Of a DNA stretch of 64,000 nt, positions 17,662-27,362 are shown piece after piece. The stretch is from Spirochaetota bacterium (lineage in GTDB: Bacteria; Spirochaetota; UBA4802; JAFGDQ01): positions 1-64,000 of the forward strand of contig JAXHTS010000058.1 in NCBI GenBank assembly GCA_034190085.1. The letters are read 5' to 3'. Under the pieces are notes generated by a model. That model saw only the letters and a list, made by a program, of their open reading frames with translations, ran no database searches and was not told the DNA's origin. A program made the translations under genes and the position numbers. Every line of letters begins with the position of its first letter. Position 1 is the first letter of the stretch.

Positions 17662-18151
17662 CCTGATCTATAAATTCCCTGAACTAGAAGAGTTGATGTA
17701 TAATGACAGGCTTGTGGATGCAAGAAAGGGATTGCTCCAAAAGCTTAAAGAGTATGTAAAAATCACTGGATCCCATATTCGGGTTGTATTTGATGGGAAA
17801 AAGGAGATGGGCCTTGATATTAGAAGCGAAAGATTTGGAACAATCGATGTCTATTACTCCCTTGATTATTCCGCGGATTTTCTCATTAAGGAGTTTGTTA
17901 AAAAGGATATAAATCCCAGGATGGTTACTGTTGTAACATCAGATAAAGATATCATATCCTTTGTTACACGATATAGGGCAAAAGTACAGACCAGCGATAA
18001 ATTTGCTGAGTATATCAATACAAAAATTGAGAAACACCTTGAAGCACAGATACCTGAGAAGGAGGAGAATCCCATATTGAGTGAGGAGGAGTTATTGTTT
18101 TGGGAAGGGCTATTCCAGAAGGGAAATAGTAAGGATCTTCAGGAAAGATGA
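17636..18151 (+). CDS. NYN-domain (YacP-like) ribonuclease
   Basis: 171 residues. N-terminal ILIDGFNLIYK supplies the first acidic residue of the NYN/PIN-like fold; RVVFDGKK gives the second acidic strand, and VVTSDKDIISFV the third. This matches the YacP/Rae1 family of small endoribonucleases, which cut mRNA, in some species on the ribosome. Length agrees with the family (~170). The start overlaps the preceding aminotransferase by 26 bases. The C-terminal acidic tail (EKEENPILSEEELLFWEGLF) is typical of the family. Confidence 0.8.
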   Translation: MSILIDGFNLIYKFPELEELMYNDRLVDARKGLLQKLKEYVKITGSHIRVVFDGKKEMGLDIRSERFGTIDVYYSLDYSADFLIKEFVKKDINPRMVTVVTSDKDIISFVTRYRAKVQTSDKFAEYINTKIEKHLEAQIPEKEENPILSEEELLFWEGLFQKGNSKDLQER

Positions 18152-18262
18152 TTTGAGGTGTCTGCATATAGGCTGTTAGAATTTTTTGGTTTTCATTATG
18201 AGGAAGATATTCAGTATCATTGTAATTCTATCTGTGTTGCCTTAATATAAGATTAGAAATAA

Positions 18263-19165
18263 TTATTCCTCACTATTTAAATTCTCATCAAAGAAGCGCA
18301 TCATCTCCGGTAGCATCCCTTTCCAAAATTTCCAATCATGTAGTTTATATTTTTTTTCATGATATTCAAATTTGTATCCTTCATCGTTTTTTTTCTGTAG
18401 CTGTTTTAACCTGATTGCGAAAAGCCTTGATTGCTCATAATTTGTCCTCCAATCCTTTGTCCCATGGGCAATAAAAATTGAGGTCTCTTTCAGATTTACA
18501 GCCATGTCGAGAATATTGTCATCCTTTTTCCAACGTTCACTGTATTCATCATAAGCGCCATATAGGGATGTGAGCAATTCATCATTAGTCATGGATAGAT
18601 TGTCGTAAGAACCGGATAAACCTGCTGCAGCGCCAAAAATTTCTGGATAATTGCATGCGATCAGTATTGATCCACGTCCTCCTCTGGAATATCCTAATAT
18701 GCCGGTTTTGTTTTTATCCAGTGCAATCAGAAATTGATCCCTTAAAAAGGGGATGAGTTTTTCGGCTATCCATGCTCCCCCTGGAATACCGTTCCACCTG
18801 TTGGTTGTCTCTGGATAGTATCTTAGCTCATAGAGGGTGGTTTTCATATCCGGACATACGAGAATAAAATTGTAAGTATCGGCATAGTTCTCTATATCGG
18901 TATTCGTCTCCCAGTCATGCATATTCTTATTATATCCATGCAGACAGATGAGTACCCTGTATTCCTTCCCCTTTGAATAGCTCTTGGGAAAATATATTTG
19001 AATTGGTACATCTTTTTTTTCACCAAAATAAACATATTCTATTTTCAGATCCTGCAACCAGTTCCCGGATATAATTTTCGCCTTATATTGAAATTGCTGT
19101 GAAGCGCAGGCCTGAAGGGCTATTAATAGCATTATACAAAAAATATATTTTGTGAACATCCTCAT
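18263..19165 (-). CDS. Alpha/beta-hydrolase esterase lipoprotein
   Basis: 300 residues. Signal peptide with lipobox LQAC (MRMFTKYIFCIMLLIALQAC), so it is envelope-anchored. The hydrolase domain shows the oxyanion strand VLICLHGYNKN, the nucleophile elbow GYSRGG (Ser), and a late His near the C-terminus (KLHDWKFW). Asp in GTKDWRTNY is a candidate acid. The set fits putative esterases of the esterase D/feruloyl-esterase type that act on small acyl or carbohydrate esters. It stands alone on the minus strand, convergent with the NYN gene. Confidence 0.83.
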   Translation of the reverse strand: MRMFTKYIFCIMLLIALQACASQQFQYKAKIISGNWLQDLKIEYVYFGEKKDVPIQIYFPKSYSKGKEYRVLICLHGYNKNMHDWETNTDIENYADTYNFILVCPDMKTTLYELRYYPETTNRWNGIPGGAWIAEKLIPFLRDQFLIALDKNKTGILGYSRGGRGSILIACNYPEIFGAAAGLSGSYDNLSMTNDELLTSLYGAYDEYSERWKKDDNILDMAVNLKETSIFIAHGTKDWRTNYEQSRLFAIRLKQLQKKNDEGYKFEYHEKKYKLHDWKFWKGMLPEMMRFFDENLNSEE

Positions 19166-19507
19166 AATTATATCTCGTTTTAGAACAATATTATTGTATT
19201 ATAAAATCCTGAATAGATTGTCAGATTATTACCATTTTTAGCAATAAGTCAAATCATTTTATATATTAAATATAAAATGATGGATTATGTCGTAATAAAT
19301 TTTTCGGATATGCCTGCATTTTATATGAAAAATGCTGGGAAATAGTAATGTGTAATGCAAACTAACAAGATGATGAACTGATCATATTCATCATTTGAAT
19401 TTTAATCATTATAAATAATTCTTGATTTTCTCTTCTTATCTTGTTACCCAATAATGGTTGTTATATCAACTCGATTGAAATAGAAGTGTTTTATTGGTTA
19501 TTCTTGA
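19166..19507. other. AT-rich divergent intergenic region
   Basis: About 340 bases between divergent esterase and M48 protease genes. It must hold promoters for both. I see AT-rich sequence and no gene or strong repeat. Confidence 0.45.
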
Positions 19508-19510
19508 TTG

Positions 19511-20740
19511 ATGATGAAGATAGTAAAAATAAAATATCTGATTTATATATATATTTTATCTCTTCTTATTATTGGAGTATTTGGTTTTTTCGGGAATAAT
19601 AATAATGTTGAGATTAGTTATGCCTTAAAGTATTTCAGCAGAAATGATCTTGATGTTGGGAGGTCTTATTTTTTATTTGGCATGATCCCATCTACAGTTT
19701 CTAACATTATCGGGGTATTACTGTTGTTATACATTGCTGCCAATGGACACCATTCCCGGTTCTCTGCCTATCTGTCCACAAGGTATAAGTCTGACCTATT
19801 ACAGGTTAGTATTTCCTTTGCATATATTCTATCAATTTTAGCTTGCATCAATTTCCCCTTTGCTCTCTTAACAGGTTTTATTAGAAAGGATATATTCGGC
19901 CTAATGAATACAGACCTATTCACATGGTTAGCAAGATATTTTTCAGCAACTCTAATCTATTTATTACTGATATGTGTATCTTTGTCAATCCTTGCAATTG
20001 TAATAATTAAAACTAAACGGTTTATTATACATATCCCTATAGCCTTTTTCATATTAAGCCTAATATTTACAATAATTTATCCTCGTCTCATAACACCGAT
20101 ATTCTACAATTCCACAAAACTGCCTGACAATGAATTGAGGATCAAGATAAATAGACTAATAAATAGATCTGACATTGATATTGAGGATATTTATGTATTA
20201 AATAAAAGTAGATACAGCTCAGCAATTAATGCATACATGACTGGAATCGGCGCTGATCGAAGAATATACTTATACGATACGCTTGTAAATAATTTTGAGG
20301 CTGAGGAGATATTGTCAGTAATCGGACATGAACTCTGCCATTATATAGAAGAGCATATGTTATTAGGCATAGCCCTTGGTACTGTCGGTATCATAATCGC
20401 ATTGCCGCTCTTAAATATATTATCCACCTACTTTACTGGTAAAGACCTTAAATGCATTATGCGGCCGGAAGGCCATCCTTTCTTATTGATATTGTTGATA
20501 TTTATCATTTTTATAAGCAAGCCAATAGGGAATAACGTATCCAGGGAAATGGAGAGACGGGCTGATGAATATACGATCAATATTACCGAAAATCCGGATA
20601 CCTTTATAAGGATGAAGACGCGTATGACGAGAATTAATAGATCCTATATTTTGCCAAATCCATTATTTGTATGGTTTTATTATACCCATCCTCCCATATT
20701 GGAGAGAATAAGGATTGCTGAAAAATATAAGCAATTGTAA
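19511..20740 (+). CDS. M48-family membrane zinc metalloprotease (Ste24/HtpX-like)
   Basis: 409 residues, with about six membrane helices: one at the N-terminus, several between ~50 and 190, and two after the catalytic motif. The zinc motif is GHELCHYIEEH near residue 271 (HExxH), and the third ligand is the Glu of SREMERRADEYT, the usual ExxxD helix of M48. The C-terminus LPNPLFVWFYYTHPPILERI is typical of Ste24-type proteases (HPPxxxRI). It should degrade or process membrane proteins with the active site facing the cytoplasm. The start is uncertain: TTG-ATG-ATG at 19508-19516, with no clear SD. It is followed by copper-handling genes, but there is no evidence that it is functionally linked. 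Confidence 0.85.
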   Translation: MMKIVKIKYLIYIYILSLLIIGVFGFFGNNNNVEISYALKYFSRNDLDVGRSYFLFGMIPSTVSNIIGVLLLLYIAANGHHSRFSAYLSTRYKSDLLQVSISFAYILSILACINFPFALLTGFIRKDIFGLMNTDLFTWLARYFSATLIYLLLICVSLSILAIVIIKTKRFIIHIPIAFFILSLIFTIIYPRLITPIFYNSTKLPDNELRIKINRLINRSDIDIEDIYVLNKSRYSSAINAYMTGIGADRRIYLYDTLVNNFEAEEILSVIGHELCHYIEEHMLLGIALGTVGIIIALPLLNILSTYFTGKDLKCIMRPEGHPFLLILLIFIIFISKPIGNNVSREMERRADEYTINITENPDTFIRMKTRMTRINRSYILPNPLFVWFYYTHPPILERIRIAEKYKQL

Positions 20741-20798
20741 TCTGTCAATAAATGGTATGCTTGGATTATAAGTTAAATCAAATAAGCGGGAGGTTTTT

Positions 20799-21017
20799 AT
20801 GTCAACTCATACACAGGAAAAGACATTTGTGATACCCAATATCTCATGTGAGCATTGTGTGAAGGCTATTGAGGATGAACTGAGCCGAATTGATGGAGTC
20901 TCAAGGGTAGTGGGAGATTCTGAAAAGAAATCGATAGCAGTTGAATGGGGTATGCCTGCCAACCTGGATCAGATTAAGGAAACACTAAGGGAAATAAACT
21001 ATCCGGCTGAAGACTAA
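20799..21017 (+). CDS. copZ: CopZ-like copper chaperone (HMA domain)
   Basis: 72 residues, one heavy-metal-associated domain. The metal site is ISCEHC (CxxC) on the first loop, followed by [17 protein letters not shown] and the usual beta-alpha-beta fold. An excellent SD (GGGAGG) precedes the ATG. It lies 12 bases upstream of the copper ATPase gene, so the two are almost certainly co-transcribed; it would deliver Cu(I) to the pump. Confidence 0.9.
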   Translation: MSTHTQEKTFVIPNISCEHCVKAIEDELSRIDGVSRVVGDSEKKSIAVEWGMPANLDQIKETLREINYPAED

Positions 21018-21028
21018 GGGAAGAGCAA

Positions 21029-23479
21029 ATGTCAGAGATGCGAGTAAACCTGCCCATTATAGGAATGACTTGTGCGAATTGTGCGATGAATATTGAGAGA
21101 GCAGTAAGAAAGCTTTCTGGGATTAAGGAGGTGAATGTTAATTTTGCCACAGAGCAGGCATCTATTGCTTATGATTCGCAACAGATTGGAATAGATGGTA
21201 TCATTGCCAAGATTGCTGATGCTGGTTTTGGTGTGGTGACATCCAGCGTGGAATTGATAGTAACTGGGATGACATGTGTGAATTGTGCTGTGACCATTGA
21301 GAGGACCTTAATGAAAAGGGTTATGGGGGTGATAAAGGCATCTGTAAACTTTGCTACTGAGACTGTATTTATTCAATATATTCCATCCATTACAACAGTT
21401 AATGAGATTATCGCTGCTATTGAAAAGGCTGGTTATGGAGCTATTCCCCTAAATGAAGGGATTGAAGGGGAGGATGCAGAATCCCTAGCGCGTAAGGGTG
21501 AAATAAAAAGTCAAACCCGCAAATTTTTCCTTGGGATTCTTTTTACAATTCCACTTTTCATCTTGAGCATGGGAAGAGATTTTGGAATATTGGGGGCATG
21601 GTCCTATTCTGAATGGGTAAACTGGCTATTCCTGTTTTTAGCAACTCCTGTTCAATTTTACACAGGATGGGATTTTTACACAGGTGGATGGAAGAGCATC
21701 AGGAATGGTAGCGCTAATATGGATGTGTTGGTGGCTATGGGATCATCAGTTGCATATATATACTCTTTTGCATTGATGCTCTATCCCTTGCTCGGAGAAC
21801 ATGTATATTTTGAGACTTCGGCTGTCATTATTACATTGATTAAGTTGGGAAAGATGCTGGAATCGAGAACCAAGGGCAGAACCGGTGGCGCTATCCGAAG
21901 GTTGATGGAATTGCGTCCCAAAACAGCTTCAATCCTGAAGGAAGGGGAGGAGGAGGAGGTCCCAATCTCTCAAGTAGGAGTAGGCGATATTGTCGTTGTT
22001 CGTCCCGGTGACAGCCTGCCTGTGGATGGTGTGATCATTGAGGGAGATTCGGCCATTGATGAATCCATGATGACCGGAGAGCCGATTCCAGTGGATAAGG
22101 GGGTAGGTGATAGGGTTTCTGGTGGAACCATTAACCAGTATGGGTTTCTAAGGATCGAATCTGTCAGGGTGGGACGGGATACGGCCCTGTCACAGATCAT
22201 TCGGATGGTACAAGAGGCTCAGGGGAGCAAGGCTCCCATTCAGGCAATAACGGATCGGATTGCCGCTATATTTGTGCCTTTAGTAATTATTATTGCATTA
22301 TTGACATTTTTGCTGTGGTGGGTGATTGGTGGAGAATTTGTGCCAGCAATGATAAGACTCGTTGCCGTGCTCGTTATCGCCTGCCCGTGCGCTCTTGGAT
22401 TGGCAACGCCAACGGCTGTTATGAGCGGTACTGGGAAGGGTGCAGAGAGGGGTCTGCTTTTCAAGAACAGCGAGGCTCTGGAGATGGCCGCAAAGCTGGA
22501 AACGGTTGTGCTCGATAAGACCGGTACCATTACTGTCGGCAAACCTGCTGTCGTGGATATTATTCCGCTTGATCCTGGTATAAGCGATGAAGGGTATCTT
22601 CTAAAACTAGCGGCATCGGTGGAGAGGGGTTCCGAGCATCCATTGGGGCGGGCAATTGTATCAGAGGCAGAGAATCGGGGAATTTCTCTCTATGATCCAG
22701 AGGGATTCCAGGCATCCAGTGGTCTTGGAGTTCAGGCAAAAGTAAACGGGAGGGTTGTCATTGCTGGAAAGCCGGACTGGTTTAATGAGTTGGATGTAAA
22801 TATTAGTGTGGCTGAGAAGGTTATTCATGCTCTTCAGGATGAGGGGAAGACTGTAATCATTGTGGTCATTGAGAGAGACCCTGCGGGACTAATAGCGGTT
22901 GCTGATAGGCTGAAGCCTGATTCCAGGGAGGCTGTTTCTGATCTTCAGAGGCACGGATTAAAGGTGGTTATGCTGACGGGTGATAATATCAAGACTGCGG
23001 ATTCCATGGCTGTGCAAGTTAACATAAATGAGGTTATCTCAGATGTTCGTCCAGAAGATAAATCCTCAATAATAAAGGACCTTCAAGACAGGGGACAAAG
23101 GGTGGGGATGGTAGGCGATGGCATCAATGATTCCCCTGCACTGGCACAGGCAGATGTGGGCATGGCAATAGGCACCGGCACTGATGTCGCTATAGAGACT
23201 GCTGATATCGTACTTGCAAGCGGCAGCCTTAAGGGCGTGTCATGGGCAATCCAACTAAGCAGGGCTACTATGAGGATCATTAAACAGAATCTGTTTTGGG
23301 CATTTTTTTATAATTTAGCGCTGATACCCGTCGCAGCGGGCGCTTTGTATCCCTTTGAGATGCTTCCTGGATTTCTGAGACATCTACATCCGATGCTGGC
23401 CGCCTTTGCCATGTCAATGAGCAGCATAACGGTCGTTACCAACAGCCTCAGATTGTACAGGGTAAGGTTCGATAGCTGA
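21029..23479 (+). CDS. copA: Cu(I)-exporting P1B-type ATPase
   Basis: 816 residues. Two N-terminal HMA domains (MTCANC near 13 and MTCVNC near 80) are followed by eight membrane helices. Motifs: GDSLPVDG and TGEP (actuator), the transmembrane CPC metal site (IACPCALG), the phosphorylated Asp in DKTGTIT, the HP locus SEHPLG, and the hinge [10 protein letters not shown]. The CPC motif and the tail YN...[13 protein letters not shown] identify a Cu(I) exporter. It hydrolyses ATP to push copper from cytoplasm to periplasm. It is preceded by copZ. No operator for a copper regulator is obvious in the short leader. Confidence 0.95.
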   Translation: MSEMRVNLPIIGMTCANCAMNIERAVRKLSGIKEVNVNFATEQASIAYDSQQIGIDGIIAKIADAGFGVVTSSVELIVTGMTCVNCAVTIERTLMKRVMGVIKASVNFATETVFIQYIPSITTVNEIIAAIEKAGYGAIPLNEGIEGEDAESLARKGEIKSQTRKFFLGILFTIPLFILSMGRDFGILGAWSYSEWVNWLFLFLATPVQFYTGWDFYTGGWKSIRNGSANMDVLVAMGSSVAYIYSFALMLYPLLGEHVYFETSAVIITLIKLGKMLESRTKGRTGGAIRRLMELRPKTASILKEGEEEEVPISQVGVGDIVVVRPGDSLPVDGVIIEGDSAIDESMMTGEPIPVDKGVGDRVSGGTINQYGFLRIESVRVGRDTALSQIIRMVQEAQGSKAPIQAITDRIAAIFVPLVIIIALLTFLLWWVIGGEFVPAMIRLVAVLVIACPCALGLATPTAVMSGTGKGAERGLLFKNSEALEMAAKLETVVLDKTGTITVGKPAVVDIIPLDPGISDEGYLLKLAASVERGSEHPLGRAIVSEAENRGISLYDPEGFQASSGLGVQAKVNGRVVIAGKPDWFNELDVNISVAEKVIHALQDEGKTVIIVVIERDPAGLIAVADRLKPDSREAVSDLQRHGLKVVMLTGDNIKTADSMAVQVNINEVISDVRPEDKSSIIKDLQDRGQRVGMVGDGINDSPALAQADVGMAIGTGTDVAIETADIVLASGSLKGVSWAIQLSRATMRIIKQNLFWAFFYNLALIPVAAGALYPFEMLPGFLRHLHPMLAAFAMSMSSITVVTNSLRLYRVRFDS

Positions 23480-23639
23480 TGACTGTGAGAAAGTATGATT
23501 ATAGATTAAAAGAGACAACCGGTACGTTGTGCAGAAGCATCAAGATGATGCAGTCAGATAATGTAATTTAATTTAAAATTTATCATTAATTCCAAGTGGC
23601 AGAATTTGTAAACGAGTTAAACAAAGTGAGATATGAATT

Positions 23640-24620
23640 ATGATTAATATTGAAGAAGAAATATTGCGCCTCATTATGGATGCTGATGACTATATCTCTG
23701 GCGAGTCGGTCGCTGATAGACTAAGCATATCTAGATCGGCAGTATGGAAGCATATCCGAAAGATGAGGAGGGAAGGATTCCGAATCGATGCTAATCCAAG
23801 ATCGGGTTATCGTTTAGTTTCATGTCCTGATATTCTAAAGCCGGTGTTGATCAAGAATAATCTAAACACAAACCTTTTTGGCAATGACATCGTTTATTAT
23901 ATTAAGACTGAATCTACAAACACTATCGCCAATAATCTGGCAATAGATGGAGCAGAGGAGGGTACGGTTGTTATAGCTGAGGAGCAGACAAAGGGGAGGG
24001 GCAGGCTGGATAGGAGCTGGCTATCCCCAGCATATAAGAATATTTTAATGTCTGTAATCTTTCGGCCAAATATTGAGCCTTTAAAGGTATTTAATCTGAC
24101 CATGCTTTCTTCACTTTCAGTTGTCAAGGCTATCGAAAGCACTACTAATATAAAGGCGCAGATTAAGTGGCCAAACGATGTATATATAGAAAACAAAAAG
24201 GTAGGAGGAATACTTACAGAATTGAATGCGGAGCAGGATAGGATTAACTTCGCGATTGTTGGAATAGGGCTTAACGTCAATTTTGATTCTTCCAGGTATT
24301 CTGAGATCAAGGATATTGCCACAAGCATATCCAATGTAGCAGGTCGGCCGGTTTCAAGAATTAGCCTGCTTCAATCCGTCCTTCAGGAACTTGAGGAGAG
24401 TTATAAGTTGCTAAAGGCTGGCAAGGTTGATCTGATTCGGAGGGATTGGAATAAGCACTCATTAGTGATAGGCAAACCCGTGCGGATTATATCCTTTGAT
24501 AAAATTGAAGAGGGTATTGCTGAATCAGTGGACGGTGATGGATGCCTTATCCTTAGAGACAATATGGGTAAGAGGAAGAAGATATTGAGCGGTGACGTGT
24601 CCTTAAGGCTGAAGGAATAG
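23640..24620 (+). CDS. birA: BirA: biotin protein ligase and biotin-operon repressor
   Basis: 326 residues. Residues 1-60 are a winged helix-turn-helix (SGESVADRLSISRSAVWKHIRKM), so this is the bifunctional group II enzyme. The catalytic domain shows the biotin/ATP loop EQTKGRGRLDRSW, then MSVIFRPN, IKWPNDVY with the catalytic Lys region KKVGGILTE, and GIGLNVNF. A C-terminal SH3-like domain follows (GKPVRIISFDKIEEGIAES). It attaches biotin to carboxylases; with biotinyl-AMP bound, it represses transcription. A BirA-type operator sits 90 bases downstream, before bioB, so it is predicted to control the adjacent biotin operon. Confidence 0.95.
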   Translation: MINIEEEILRLIMDADDYISGESVADRLSISRSAVWKHIRKMRREGFRIDANPRSGYRLVSCPDILKPVLIKNNLNTNLFGNDIVYYIKTESTNTIANNLAIDGAEEGTVVIAEEQTKGRGRLDRSWLSPAYKNILMSVIFRPNIEPLKVFNLTMLSSLSVVKAIESTTNIKAQIKWPNDVYIENKKVGGILTELNAEQDRINFAIVGIGLNVNFDSSRYSEIKDIATSISNVAGRPVSRISLLQSVLQELEESYKLLKAGKVDLIRRDWNKHSLVIGKPVRIISFDKIEEGIAESVDGDGCLILRDNMGKRKKILSGDVSLRLKE

Positions 24621-24710
24621 TTATTATGATATATCTTATTGATAGAGGAGTCTGTGTCAATGATCAAGGGCTGAAATGAATTTCGTTGTACTCATATTTT
24701 TTTCGTTCTT

Positions 24711-24764
24711 TTGTAAACCTCATATGCTTAAATGGTTGACAATAAGCCGCGCTCTTCACATATT
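24711..24764 (+). promoter_or_regulatory. BirA operator overlapping the bio operon promoter
   Basis: TTGTAAACC (24711-24719) and GGTTGACAA (24734-24742) form a dyad with a 14-base spacer. This closely matches the BirA box (TTGTAAACC-N14-16-GGTTTACAA), with only one base different. The right half contains the -35 hexamer TTGACA (24736-24741), followed at 17 bases by CATATT (24759-24764) as -10. Repressor binding would therefore directly block RNA polymerase. The bioB start is at 24799. Confidence 0.82.
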
Positions 24765-24798
24765 GTTATGAAATTTTAGCTTTAGGTAGGATTTTGAT

Positions 24799-25803
24799 AT
24801 GCTAAGTGTTCTCTCGAAACTAACAGAAAAAGTATTGAAGGGTGATGATCTCTCATTTGAAGAGGTGGCGCCATTAGTTGAGATTACAAAACAGTGTGAC
24901 ATCGTAACCCTAATCAATTTTGCAAACATCATCCGTGATGAATTTAAGGGCGCTAATATTGAGACCTGCGCCATAATGAATGCAAAATCAGGAAGGTGCA
25001 GTGAAGACTGTGTATTCTGCTCTCAATCTGCTCACCATCACACACAGATCGATAGGTATCCTTTGTCAAACATTGAAGACATTATAGAGAAGGCAAAGGA
25101 GGCCAAAGCATTTGGGGCAGACAGATTTAGCGTTGTTACCAGCGGAAGGGATATTCATGGCAAAACTGATTTAGAATCTATATGCAAAGCTATTGAAGAC
25201 ATCTCCCAGACGATAGAGATTGGAAGGTGCGCATCCTTGGGAACACTAACAAAAGATAGTGCAAGGAGCCTGCGGATGGCAGGACTGGAACGATATCATC
25301 ACAATCTTGAAACATCAAGGAGTTTTTTCCCAAAGATATGCTCAACCCATTCTTTTGAAGATAGGGTGGATACGATAGGAATAGCAAAAGAGGCTGGATT
25401 TTCAGTTTGTGCTGGCGGGATATTTGGACTTGGTGAGAGCCCTCTCCAGAGGATCGAAATGGCCTTTGATCTAAAGGAGTTGGATGTTGATTCTATCCCA
25501 TTAAATTTTTTAAATCCTATTCCAGGTACTCCCTTGGAGGATAGTATACCTATCCCGCCAATGGAAATATTAAAGACCCTGGCAATTTATAGATTTATTC
25601 ATCCACAAATGGATATAAGGGTATGTGGAGGAAGATATAAGAACCTGAGAGGCATTCAGGCTCTTATGTATCTTGCTGGTATAAATGCAGTGATGATTGG
25701 CAATTATCTTACAACACCAGGTTGTGATCCAGCAGAAGATCTACAATTGATCAAGGATTTAATGCTGACTCCCCGTAAGAGCGGAAAGCATCTGACTGAA
25801 TAA
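24799..25803 (+). CDS. bioB: Biotin synthase
   Basis: 334 residues, radical-SAM enzyme that inserts sulfur into dethiobiotin. The [4Fe-4S] cysteines are in CSEDCVFC (CxxxCxxC), preceded by MNAKSGR. Other family motifs are YHHNLETS, a GGIFGLGE SAM-binding turn, the LNFLNPIPGTP stretch and RVCGGRYKNLR. These include the second-cluster Arg and the conserved Cys residues. Length is normal (~320-345). It is first gene of the bio operon, immediately after the BirA box/promoter. Confidence 0.96.
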   Translation: MLSVLSKLTEKVLKGDDLSFEEVAPLVEITKQCDIVTLINFANIIRDEFKGANIETCAIMNAKSGRCSEDCVFCSQSAHHHTQIDRYPLSNIEDIIEKAKEAKAFGADRFSVVTSGRDIHGKTDLESICKAIEDISQTIEIGRCASLGTLTKDSARSLRMAGLERYHHNLETSRSFFPKICSTHSFEDRVDTIGIAKEAGFSVCAGGIFGLGESPLQRIEMAFDLKELDVDSIPLNFLNPIPGTPLEDSIPIPPMEILKTLAIYRFIHPQMDIRVCGGRYKNLRGIQALMYLAGINAVMIGNYLTTPGCDPAEDLQLIKDLMLTPRKSGKHLTE

Positions 25804-25880
25804 TAAGATAGGCTAACAGTCATTTATGTTTGTTATAAGAATGAGAGTGATTGTATCAAAATTTAATAACGGAGAAGAGT

Positions 25881-27248
25881 ATGTTGGATGAGAGTAGAAA
25901 TTTACAATTGGAAAGGGATGATAAGCAATATGTATGGCACCCCTTTACCCAGATGAAGGATTATCTTAAGGAAAAACCACTGATCATTGAAAAAGGGGAG
26001 GGCTCATACCTTTGGGATATATATGGGAATAGATATTTGGATGGCATATCCTCTCTCTGGGTAACCATTCATGGACATTGCCGTAAGGAGATAGATGAAG
26101 CAATAATAGATCAGGTTAAAAGGGTATCCCATTCTACGCTTCTTGGATTATCTCACCCCTCTGTCATAGAGCTATCGAGACGGCTGGTGGAGATTACACC
26201 TGAGAGATTAAATAAGGTTTTTTATTCAGATGCTGGTGCCACTGCAGTTGAGATTGCCTTGAAAATGGCATTTCAATATTGGATGCAGAGACCAGGTGGA
26301 TCACATGTTAGGAAGAAGTATATTATACTTCGAAATGCCTATCATGGAGATACCATAGGCGCGGTTAGCGTTGGAGGGATTGATCTCTTTCACAGGATTT
26401 ATGAACCACTGCTTTTTGAAGTAATCAAGGTTGAATCTCCATATTGTTATCGTTGTAGTCTGGGGAAGGAGTTTTCTTCCTGTAATATAGCATGTCTTGC
26501 CCATTTAGAGGATACTATTAAAAAACATCATCATGAGACATCGGCTCTAATCATTGAACCTATTGTGCAGGGCGCGGCTGGCATGCTTGTATTTCCACAG
26601 GGTTATCTGAGAAGGGCAAGAGAACTCTGTACAAGATATGGAATCTTAATGATAGCTGATGAGGTCGCAGTGGGATTTGGAAGGACTGGACGGATGTTCG
26701 CATGTGAACATGAGGATGTAAGACCGGACATTATGACATTAGGGAAGGGTATCACAGGCGGTTATCTTCCATTAGCAGCTACAGTTACAACTGATGAAAT
26801 ATATGATGCATTTTTGGGGGAATTCGATGAGTTCAAAACCTTTTATCATGGGCACACCTATACCGGGAATCCATTAGCGTGCAGAGCAGCCTTGGCTAGT
26901 CTGGATATTTTTACAAATGATGACATCCTTAATAAGCTCAAGGTGAAGATTGATTTTCTTAAATGTGCCTTAAAGAGATTTAATGAGTTGAAGCATGTGG
27001 GGGATATACGACAATTTGGCTTTATGGTAGGGATAGAACTCGTCTTTGACAAAAATTCAAAAGAATCATACCATCCAGGGGATAAGATGGGCATTAGGGT
27101 TATTATGGAGGCTAGGAAGAGAGGGGTTATAATTAGACCTCTTGGCGATGTGATTATACTTATGCCCCCCTTAAGCATTGAAATGGATGAATTGGAAGAA
27201 TTGATTTATGTTGTATTTGATTCAATTAGGGTTGCGACAGAAAACTAA
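25881..27248 (+). CDS. bioA: Adenosylmethionine-8-amino-7-oxononanoate aminotransferase
   Basis: 455 residues from the ATG at 25881, eight bases after CGGAG. A TTG at 25851 extends the frame but has no SD. Class III PLP aminotransferase with WHPFTQMKDY at the N-terminus, a diagnostic of BioA that reads the SAM substrate. Also seen are YSDAGATAVEIALKMA, AYHGDTIGAVSVGG, IADEVAVGFGRTG and the Schiff-base Lys in TLGKGITGGYLPLA. It converts KAPA to DAPA using SAM as amino donor. Second gene of the bio operon, 77 bases after bioB. Confidence 0.95.
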   Translation: MLDESRNLQLERDDKQYVWHPFTQMKDYLKEKPLIIEKGEGSYLWDIYGNRYLDGISSLWVTIHGHCRKEIDEAIIDQVKRVSHSTLLGLSHPSVIELSRRLVEITPERLNKVFYSDAGATAVEIALKMAFQYWMQRPGGSHVRKKYIILRNAYHGDTIGAVSVGGIDLFHRIYEPLLFEVIKVESPYCYRCSLGKEFSSCNIACLAHLEDTIKKHHHETSALIIEPIVQGAAGMLVFPQGYLRRARELCTRYGILMIADEVAVGFGRTGRMFACEHEDVRPDIMTLGKGITGGYLPLAATVTTDEIYDAFLGEFDEFKTFYHGHTYTGNPLACRAALASLDIFTNDDILNKLKVKIDFLKCALKRFNELKHVGDIRQFGFMVGIELVFDKNSKESYHPGDKMGIRVIMEARKRGVIIRPLGDVIILMPPLSIEMDELEELIYVVFDSIRVATEN

Positions 27249-27362
27249 TCATATTATTGTATTTGTTCATGGTTTTTGGAAGGACGTGTTTTTATTTATT
27301 GATATAATCCTTACCTATAGGTTAACGAATGTGATAATAGAAAATAGCTGGAGCGATTGTAT

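Noticed and set aside
23607-23629. TTGTAAACG upstream of birA as a second BirA box
   Set aside because: Only the left half matches. At 14-16 bases downstream there is no GGTTTACAA-like half, so birA autoregulation through this site is not supported.
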